Shown: positions 56,462 to 64,000 of the stretch, piece after piece
Layout of the letters: each line of letters opens with the position of its first letter
Numbering within the stretch: position 1 is the first letter of the stretch
Assembly: GCF_021462225.1 (NCBI RefSeq)
Contig: NC_061817.1
Location: 5,615,327-5,679,326 of the forward strand
Reading direction: 5' to 3'
From: Girardinichthys multiradiatus
Taxonomy: Eukaryota > Chordata > Actinopteri > Cyprinodontiformes > Goodeidae
Length of the DNA stretch: 64,000 nucleotides
Translations under genes and position numbers: made by a program
The notes under the pieces: model-generated
The model's database searches: none
Seen by the model: only the letters and a program-made list of their open reading frames with translations
Told to the model about the DNA's origin: nothing

Positions 56462-56727
56462 CTCATCAGTGGTAGCATGTTGTGCTCTCTCTCGTGCATA
56501 GTCGTAGTCATCAGGAGTGATCAGGGTGACCAGGTCGTAGCTGTTCACTTCTGTCAAAGTCCTGCAGTGTTCTAATGCCTCCTCCCAAGTCTTATTCTCC
56601 TTCACAAGAACCAGGGTCTCGTCATAACACATGTAAGTATGCTCAGTGTCACACCCATCAGGCGCCCAATAGTGGGGGCCTGATGTGTTGGGCCACTGAA
56701 CAGCACAGTGCTTATCCTGCTTTGGTT
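56462..56727 (-). pseudogene. lectin copy B, exon 2 (intact)
   Basis: ACAG acceptor just above 56727 and GAG/GTGGGC donor at 56462. It starts EPKQDKHCAVQWPN, has the last Cys pair of lectin domain 1 (DGCDTEHTYMCY) and the first half of domain 2, and ends DYARERAQHATTDE. Confidence 0.88.
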
Positions 56728-57049
56728 CTGTAAACAAAGCAGTACATGGGATGAGTTTTTGGCTGGAGAACAAATGATGTCAAGGTGTGCCACCAAACAT
56801 TCAACAGAAAATTCCATCTAAGGCATATTGTTTTTTATAGCAGTCATTTTAGTAAATATGTTGAATTTAACCCCTTATTCAATTTAGTCAAACATGCCTT
56901 AATTTACTCTTCTGGTGACAAGTTTATACCCATTTTAATGATGAATTTGAACTGTACTTTCTTGAGGGTGTAATGGCATAAAACTGCAAGGTATTATAAA
57001 AACTAGAATTGGGTGTTTTCTTGAAATCCTCAAAGTTATACATACAGGT

Positions 57050-58110
57050 TGAAATATATATTTAGACTCCGTCTAAAATTTGGTTAAATGTCCCTTGAAA
57101 AGTTGCACAGCATCATGAAGCACCTGTCCTCATTTTGCTGCCTGAATAAACTCATAAGCTCATTCTTCTTACAGAATCTTGGTAGAGTAGATTTAAATCA
57201 GTTGTTGATCTTTGTGCAAAGTCTACAAAGGCTGGGACTGTTTGGGTGTGCTTGAAATGAATTTTCTATTGAAACACCCAACTGTTTCAAGTGTGAAACA
57301 AATTTCAAGTGATGAACCAAAATTTGTTAGGTTGTTTAGAAAACAACACGTAACGATAAAGACTCAGGCTGATCCAAAACCTGGTGATGCTGGAGTACCA
57401 GTGGCACTGTCCAGGGTGACGTGTGTTTAATTTTGCCATCGACTGAGAAGGTCACAGCCGAGAAAAAAGTTCCTGCTCCAACACTGACTCTTAAGCTAGA
57501 CTGGGTTTTATTGCTGCCCACATGGACAAGCCAAATAACTTCTGGAGAAAATCTAAAAAATGTGTAAGTGGCTGTCTACCTCAGTTTCAGTGTGGATCTA
57601 CATTTTCCTGACTAGATGAGACAAAGATTGAACGTCTTGGCCAAAATGACACAACCTACGTATGTTTGGAAGAGTCAAGGTGAGGCTCTCAAACTAAAGA
57701 ATACTGCAACAGCTGCCAAGTCTAGTGGTGGCAGCATCATGATGGGGGTCCATTTTGCTGCCAGTAGTATTGCAAATTGCAAGTATTACCTCCAAATTCT
57801 ATAACTGCACCTCAAATCAACAACTAGACAAATTACACAGTTGGGTGTTCCGATTGGACAAGGATTCAAAACTGGTTTTGGAATTAATGAAGTGGGCTAA
57901 ACTTAGGCTTCCGGAATCTTATTTTAACTAAACTGTACCAGCTGGACCAGGAACTCAGTTTAAATGAGTTCTACCATTTCTGGTTAGAAGTGTAGTCAAA
58001 TACCTAAGTAGTTCATGAATACTTGTGCCGGAAGTTTGTTGATGGTTGCAAAAAGCATCAGGTTTCTCTGAAAGTTTTTGAGCGTTTGGAGAAAATACCC
58101 AGTAAAATTA
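57050..58110 (+). mobile_element. old Tc1-like transposase relic
   Basis: The frame 57616-57804 encodes MRQRLNVLAKMTQPTYVWKS and SSGGSIMMGVHFAASS, the block between the first and second catalytic Asp. Near 57960 'AATGAGTTCTACCATTTCTG' belongs to the C terminus. Catalytic Asp residues are not all retained. Stops are many. It lies in the intron between lectin B exons 1 and 2. Confidence 0.65.
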
Positions 58111-59017
58111 AAAGTGTGCCCAATAGTGCCAGGACAATCTAAATTGGTAATTAATTTGATTGTGTTTTTAATCTTTCTTTTAGTGTCTTCCATTCCTGCA
58201 ATTTGTATTACAAGTAATGAACCCACACACGAAATAGTTTGAATTGTTGACTTTCCTGTTTGGAAAAAGCCCTCATGCACATACAGTACAATGAAAAATT
58301 TAGTAGTCTAGGGAAAAACATTTAAAGACTAATCAAGACTTAGTCAATACTGTATATCCAGCAATCAGAATGCATTATGGGGATTGTAGGAACATGTGTA
58401 AGTGGCTATTTGTCTCATTTTAGTCCACCAGTAGACCCTTTTGAATTTGCTTAGGGATTAAACTGGACCATTGTTCATAAGCAACTCATTGTGTGTGAGT
58501 AGCTTATGTTTGAGTAGCTCTGTTACTTTTATTCGGATCTATTTAATCTATTTAAAAACATTTAAAGAGAAACACAACTAAACAAAGCTCCTCTAAAGGA
58601 GTTACCACTGCAATTAATGTTTTACTTTTCGTTAATGTAGAATGTATTCCTAGATCAGCGCTTCTGTGTTTTTTGTGTGTATGTTATGGTATTGTATGAG
58701 GCTAAATGTGATTCAGTTTCATCGCTCTGGTTTAAACCATAAAGGCTCAAACTTATGAAAAAACATCAGGTTTGAGTCTCCATGAATTAAATAAAACTGA
58801 ATGGAGTCATATTTCGGTGTATTTAGGTGAGTTTATAGTTTATTATAGTCAATTGAAAAAGCTTGTGTGGCTGCTGCACATTTTCACTGCAGGTCAAAAG
58901 TTTGTGTGGATTTCTGCACACTTTCACGCAATGTTCATTTTTGTACAAGCCAAGTTGTGCGTAAAACATTGCGACGCAGGGTTTTTGTGGGTTTGCATGC
59001 TTCGTACATGAGGCCCC
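58111..59017. other. no gene seen
   Basis: Intronic AT-rich sequence. A GTGTGGxTxCTGCACA motif occurs twice (58863, 58912) without further structure. Confidence 0.45.
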
Positions 59018-59985
59018 AGTGAAGCTGCCTACAATAAGGGACTGAGGGACAACTGGGGAAGTCTAGGTCATTCCATGGTTTGAGAAACGTGCTGCATATT
59101 TTCTATTAGCCTGCTTTGGAGAGTGTACACTGTTCTGGGGACTGCTATGGAACCGCTGGAAATGATTGTGGAAAGGCGGTTTCTTTATAAAATCAAGAAC
59201 ATTGTGGACAATACTGAGCATCCTATCCAAGGGAAGATAATTGTCAGAAATCCAGTGGTTGTCTGTCTGTAGCCTCTCTTCCTCCGTCTCCTGGTTGCTG
59301 CAGAGTATTCTGGAGGGTTTGCTAAATGGCTGAGTTCCTGCACACTGGCAGCTAATCATCCTCACCAGCACAGGAAGAGCTGTATGACGGTGATTAGACG
59401 CCTCAGTGTCAACCATAATGGTTCCCTCCAGGATTTTCTTTGGCTTCTTTACCTTCGTGAAGTAACAAAATTCCTTGCTCAAGCTCTCTGGTTTAATAAC
59501 CTCTCCTGCTTCTCTCACTCCTGTACAACCTGCCTGCCCTCCACATCAGCCATCTTCATGCCAACCTCTCTCACAGACAGGCTCAACTGGTCTCTACATA
59601 CACCTCCTTGTCTTTACCTCCCACAACTTCAGTAAAGACAATTCTATCTCAGAAAAACCTCCACTCTATCCACCTGTCTCCCTTCCCCCTTCTGTCTCAG
59701 TGGCTTTACCCCAGCTGGATTTCTCCAGAGCTCCTCCCTGGATCAAGCTCACCTTGGTTCCTAACAAAAATAAACCTTTACATTTGCTTTGTCTCCCGAG
59801 TGTTTTCTGCATGTGGGTCAGGAACTAGCCCAAAACTGTGACAATAATACAATAGGTGTCTTAAGTCAAAGGCTTCTTCAGATCTCCTGTAATACTGTCC
59901 GCTACAGGTGATCTTTCCTGCCCACAGGCATCACCATCTACAACTACTCTTGGAAGAAACTCGGAAAACATTCCCTTTGGGATGA
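59018..59985 (+). mobile_element. L2/Rex-like LINE 3' part, split by a solo LTR
   Basis: 'AAGCTGCCTACAATAAGGGA', 'GTGCTGCATATTTTCTATTA' and 'ATTGTGGAAAGGCGG' are the 3' part of the same LINE as at 50320. After the LTR the text resumes at 59849 with 'AAGTCAAAGGCTTCTTCAGA' and 'GATCTTTCCTGCCCACAGGC'. The two parts are contiguous in the family. Confidence 0.75.
59242..59843 (+). repeat. solo LTR, 602 bp, target duplication ATAAT
   Basis: It starts TGTCAGAAATCC and ends AAACTGTGACA, with a perfect 5-bp inverted end TGTCA/TGACA. ATAAT flanks both sides (59237-59241 and 59844-59848). A poly(A) signal AATAAA lies near 59769. Open frames inside (59475-59841) are not genes. The family was not identified; a Gypsy-type LTR is likely. 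Confidence 0.88.
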
Positions 59986-60082
59986 TAAATACATTTTTTA
60001 ATTGGAACAGTATTGAATAAACACATAGAAATGCAATGGCAAAAACTTTTGTTCAACCATCAACTAATGTAGTTCTGCTTAC

Positions 60083-60400
60083 CGCCAAGGCGCCAAAAGA
60101 AGAAGGTTGCCTTATCATCTCCTCTGGACCATTTCCAGGGACCAGCATTATTTTCACGGTACAACCCGATCCAGCCTTGGCCATGGGAAAGGTTTTGTCT
60201 TTGTTTTTCATTTCTGATGGTAACCAGGTCAGTGTGACTCTTTCAACAAGCATACTGAGCTTCTTGCCAAGTAACCACGGTAGAATAATGTTGAAACTTC
60301 AGACTGTTGAGTTTGGAATATTGGCTCCAGACAGGATGGACCAAGGGGACAAAGATGCAGATGATCCAAATCATGTTCCCAGAAAAGGCCATCCAAACAC
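60083..60400 (-). pseudogene. lectin copy B, exon 1, with TGA
   Basis: CTACAG acceptor above 60400 and G/GTAAGC donor at 60083. Translation from 60374 is open except for TGA at 60243-60245. Longer plus-strand frames over the same bases are shadows. Confidence 0.85.
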
Positions 60401-61675
60401 CTGTAGTCAGATATGTGTTTTCAAAAATATTAATTACTGTAAAATGTCTAACATCTCTCTAGATTGATAAAGAGAAATACTGATATGTTCAAAAAGCAGA
60501 TTTTAAACACATAGTCTTTACACAACTCAGCAATTGTTTATTATATTCAGGTTCTTTGGCATCTGGACCAGAAACTCCATGGACACATTCACATTACTAG
60601 AAACCTACTTCTTTACCTTTTGTCATCTTGTAAATTCCCAATGAAGTTTCAATACTTTTTCATTTTTTGATTTGTTCAATACTTTTCATTGTCTCATGAA
60701 AGAATTTTATTACACATAACTTCATTTATAGACATTTATAATTTGATGTCTTGCATGTGTGGACTGAAATGGTTTGTTACTGATATCGGGTTTAATTCAA
60801 TCGCACCCTTAGAAATAAATTTACTTAGAAAATAGTGAGGTGTTTACCTACAGTAGAACATGCAAAAGATATAACTTTAGAGATTAAGTATGTTAATTAA
60901 CCAAAGTAGGGCATATCTCTGACTACTATATCTCAGTAATAGACCTTCTCTTGTGGACCTTGGTATGTGCAGAACATCCATTGCCAGCAATTAGGGAATG
61001 CACACCTGGTGGTTTGAGGCAAATTGGAGAAAGTAGCCTACAAGACATTTGTAGGTATGAGTAAAACTGTGAACACAGATTTCTTGTCTGATTTTATCCC
61101 CTGTTCCCACTTGAGAGATGAGAGACTAAACAACACAGGGCATAATAGAAACAATAACCAACCAATTACAATTATATTTTGATCAAAAACATAAACTAAA
61201 CAAAAGCCAAAAGAGAGAAAATGGATAATTGAGACTAAAAGATGGTTAAAAAAAATGAAGGACCTTAATAAAATAAACCTACCAATTAAGATTAAGAAAA
61301 ATAAACTCTTAATTAAAATGAATAGTCAGTAACAGTCACTGACGTAACCTCAACCTGCTTCAGTTGTATGTATATTAGCTGTTAAATCGTTTGGCCGTTC
61401 CTTTCTTACTGCTATTAGTTAATGTGGAGAGATTTGACCTCATCATGGAGAACTTTTACATCAGTTTTTCATATAAGCACTAAAGCTATCCCTATTCCAT
61501 TACACACACGAGATCAGAGACTATCTGAAATCAGTATGTATTAAGTCAAATCAAAATATTTCATTGGAAGATCAGAGTGTATATATTTAACTGAATTTTA
61601 AAACATGCTGTCCTAAAGCTCGTTCCAGTGATGCATGTGCATGTGTATAATCCTAAACGATACATCTGTACTCAC
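60401..61675. other. intron between UTR exon and exon 1 of lectin copy B
   Basis: AT-rich, no repeat that I can name and no coding frame. Confidence 0.6.
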
Positions 61676-61770
61676 CTGAAGCTGTAGAAGTGACACTGTA
61701 TTGAAGCTCCAATTCTGGTAATGCTGATTCTGTATGTTTGCACTCAGTAAAAAGACTCCACCGACCAACT
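61676..61770 (-). promoter_or_regulatory. lectin copy B 5' UTR exon and core promoter
   Basis: The donor TTCAG/GTGAGT is at 61676. The upstream block TTGGTCGGTGGAGTCTTTTT is shared with copy A, which has TTGGTTGGTGGAGTTTTTTT at about 37990-38015. Confidence 0.6.
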
Positions 61771-61907
61771 GTACAAGCTATAGCTAGATATGCAGATTAA
61801 CCCCACGGGTTAACGCGTCATTCACCAACCTGCCTCTCAGGCTTTCTGGCTTCTATAACATCTGTGTTGCACCTTCAACTAGCATTCTCAAACTGTCTAC
61901 ATACAGT

Positions 61908-61960
61908 GCTGTGAAAGTATCTGCTCCCTTACATATTTATTTTAAGTTATCTTTTTTAGC
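61908..61960. mobile_element. Tc1-type terminal repeat fragment
   Basis: ACAGTGCTGTGAAAGTATCT resembles the terminus at 47399 (AGTGCTGTAAAAAAGTTTTT). No transposase follows. Confidence 0.45.
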
Positions 61961-62164
61961 ACAAAGCTGTCCTGGCACTTTGAATTTATTCTGGACTGAA
62001 AAAACAGCTATCTGCAGACTGTATCCTAATTGCTTAACTTTAAATAAGTGATGCATCTGGCATCGAGGTAGACAGGTTGTACTGAGAAAATATAAACCTT
62101 TGTTTGTACTACCATCACCTTTTTTGATTGGTGGTTAGAGAAAATGCAAAATTCAAATCAGGGT

Positions 62165-62335
62165 TTCATTTTTTAAGGGTGTGCAGCCGTTAGCACTGTT
62201 GCCTTGCAACACAAAGATCCTGGGTTTGAATCCCAGCCTGAGGTCTTTTTGCATGAAGTCTGCATTTTTTCCTTTTGATCCATAAATCCTCTCTGGGTAC
62301 TCTGGCTTCCTGGCACATTCAGAAAATTAGATTTT
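62165..62335 (+). mobile_element. tRNA-derived SINE
   Basis: 'GCAGCCGTTAGCACTGTTGC', the B-box-like GGTTTGAATCCCAGC and 'GAGGTCTTTTTGCATGAAG' plus 'CTGGGTACTCTGGCTTCCTG' form the head and body of a common fish tRNA-derived SINE. Plus orientation. Confidence 0.7.
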
Positions 62336-64000
62336 ATTTTGTAAAGTTCCACCCTTTTAATTACATTTTTGCATGAGGTATTTCTGTTGTCTTTTTATTA
62401 ATAAATGCAATTGTCTTTTCTAAAGAACAATCTATTTTTCAAAAGGTCAAATTTCCTTTAAGTCAGTTTTGCATATTCTGTTCCAGAACCCAAGAACAGT
62501 CAAATGTTTTCCTTCCGTCGAGCCTTATAAGACACGGCATTTGTTAAACAGATATCTTGTCTCAACTTATCTTTGCATTAAGGCACATTTGTGTTTTTGT
62601 CTGTGACCAAAATGCAACAAACTTGATTAGGGCCCTCCTTGTCCTGCCTAAAAGACGTGCATTAGGAGAACTTTGTAGTTTGTGAGAAGTTTGTAAGGTG
62701 GTGTGGTGATGGTTGTTCAACCTATAAATATAAAATATGTTTTTTTTTCACAATGTTAGTGACAATGGAGCATATACTTAGTTTTACACAAATAAAACAA
62801 ACAACAAAAAAACAGCTGGGAAATCCTGAACACAAATGTGCAGTTTATGTTGCTGAAACCAATAACCTGTAAAATGATGCAATAATATCACAGTATGAGT
62901 GAAGTGTGAATGTGTATGTTTAGGAGCGCATTCACACTGCTGCTCCAGTCGAGGGACCAGTAAAAGTGAGAAAATGTACACCTTCAGTTTGCTTTCACAC
63001 AGAGATTTTTAGACCGCACCACACGTCATCCAGTTGCAATGGAAGGTTTTGTGGGCAGTTTGGCTCCAGCATTGCGCTGATCGAGAAGAAACAAAGCACA
63101 AAGAAGATAGTCCATCTCATGGTGTTTTTTTGTGTGTCTGTGGTTATTTGAAGGGTTATGATGAATGCAGATGTGTATGTCTAGAAATTCAAACTGGGGT
63201 TATGGCCGGGGTGTATGAGACCCCATTGCTTGTTGATTGCATAGTCTCCCCCACCCCAACCCCAAAGCTCTAAGTGTCTTTAGGGTCCTAAAACTGAGGT
63301 GCAGGATGGGGCCAAATATAGCAGAGGGGGACATTGCATGGTGCTCCTCCCATGTCCACAAGGCCCATCGTCCAATAAGCCAAGACCGTACTGTTGTGTG
63401 GTGTTACATATGCATGGGTACTACTCCTCCCTACTTGAAATTATAGTTAGCTAAATAAAGATTAGAAAATTCTGGTGTACCTAGTGTATTTGGCATAGAT
63501 TTGGAAATGTGGGTTTTGTGAAGTAAGACAATGTCTGCTTTAAGTTTGCTAGTTGATCTATGATTTTATGCTGTTTATAATATATATAATTTTCAATTCC
63601 AAGTACATTCCAAGTGACCATTCGTATTGAATTCATATCACTAAGTATGAGGTCTAAACTGAGTTTGTACTGGAGGTGTCGTCCTTTATGTTGGTGTGAG
63701 GGTGTGTTAATGTCAAGGTGTGTCTGTGTTGAAGTAAAAGAAACAGAAACGAGGGGGTGGAGAGACGCACACATCAAAATCACAGTCACAATTAGTTGCG
63801 CATTCATTCCAATGAACTTCGACTATTATCTTTTTTGTGTTTACAGTTTAATCATACTTGCAGTTCCATTCAGTATAACTATTCAGTAATCTCTCGGTCT
63901 CAGAACAGCTGGTTATTCGCAAAAAGCCTGTCTGCTGTGACTACAGAGCGAGCTCTCTCAGCAATGTTCTTCTTCCTTACAGGAAAAAGAGCAATCTCCT
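62336..64000. other. no gene seen
   Basis: Small ORFs (62966, 63034, 63481, 63614) have no domain and no conserved neighbour. No repeat could be named. A GC-richer stretch at 63190-63390 stands out slightly. Confidence 0.5.

Larger units (their letters stand above)
49600..61755 (-). pseudogene. C-type lectin gene copy B, one nonsense codon, TE-filled introns
   Basis: Exons: 5' UTR exon (about 61755-61676), exon 1 (60400-60083, ATG at 60374), exon 2 (56727-56462) and exon 3 (49794-49600, stop TAA). The coding parts sum to 753 nt, exactly 251 codons. All junctions are GT/AG with the same phases as copy A. Exon 1 has a signal peptide (MIWIICIFVPLVHPVWS) and a lectin domain with WIGLYRENN and WKWSRGD. 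Exon 2 has the second lectin-domain start LVLVKENKTWEEALEHCRTL. Exon 3 ends it (LADEWFWMLGEEVQYPD; KNFFCYKKP). The only lesion I found is TGA at 60243-60245 after AQYAC, where the paralogue has Arg: a CGA to TGA transition fits. The protein would be a secreted lectin-like molecule. The sugar-binding EPN/WND motifs are not conserved. A sequencing error or polymorphism cannot be excluded. Confidence 0.8.

Noticed and set aside
60243..60245. TGA in lectin copy B as a selenocysteine codon
   Set aside because: The paralogous copy has Arg at this position, and a CGA to TGA transition is a simpler explanation. No SECIS was sought successfully.
60036..60467. 143-codon plus-strand open frame
   Set aside because: It is the reverse shadow of lectin copy B exon 1, whose splice sites and homology to copy A are clear.
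62165..62240. possible tRNA gene
   Set aside because: B-box and A-box-like words fit a tRNA-derived SINE head. The body continues as SINE, and I cannot draw a full cloverleaf.

Overview
The window looks like a teleost (ray-finned fish) genome segment made mostly of transposable elements, with two broken copies of a fish-type C-type lectin gene as the only host genes I can support. The evidence for a fish is the repeat mix: Tc1-like transposons, a DIRS/Ngaro tyrosine-recombinase element, a chromodomain Gypsy element, L2/Rex-like, RTE-like and L1-like LINEs, and tRNA-derived SINEs. There are no operons or bacterial features. Two 100-base N gaps (33493-33592, 47927-48026) mark a draft assembly.

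Layout. 1-1188: the end of a Tc1-like transposon (minus strand). 1620-2335: a tandem array of about ten 70-bp units, followed by a decayed DIRS/Ngaro-like element on the minus strand (2.6-6.3 kb: recombinase, RT-RNase H, gag-like). 6.4-9.6 kb: a LINE relic, then an internally deleted Gypsy element. 9.9-12.9 kb: short tandem repeats, interrupted by a 1.2-kb foldback element with ~320-bp inverted arms. 12972-15914: a GC-rich, apparently non-coding retroposon with a 15-bp target duplication, inserted in an older Tc1 relic. 16.9-17.8 kb: an L2-like LINE.

17.8-33.1 kb is an endogenous-retrovirus complex. ERV-B (minus strand; gag, protease, RT, RNase H, integrase, start of env) occupies 23.5-30.1 kb. 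ERV-A (plus strand; gag scrap, RT/RNase H, env, 3' LTR) occupies about 18.0-23.3 kb and appears to lie inside the 3' LTR of ERV-B. The ERV-B leader seems to be split by a 2.2-kb repeat with an internal ~780-bp period. All proviral genes are described as old genomic copies carrying several breaks.

35.0-38.0 kb and 49.6-61.8 kb hold two paralogous lectin genes on the minus strand. Each has one 5' UTR exon and three coding exons (signal peptide plus two C-type-lectin-like halves), with identical intron phases. Both are damaged: the first by a 2-bp insertion and a nonsense codon, the second by one nonsense codon (TGT-TGA in exon 1). The large second intron of the downstream copy is filled with a LINE tail, a Tc1 fragment, an L1-like element and a nearly complete Tc1 element. 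The first intron of its coding region carries a further Tc1 relic and an L2-like LINE interrupted by a solo LTR with a clean 5-bp duplication. The rest (38-49 kb, 62-64 kb) is repeat fragments, microsatellites and sequence in which I see nothing.

I found no convincing new functional system. The observations most worth checking are the nested ERVs with a long open env frame, the paired lectin pseudogenes, the 2.9-kb GC-rich retroposon and the foldback element.
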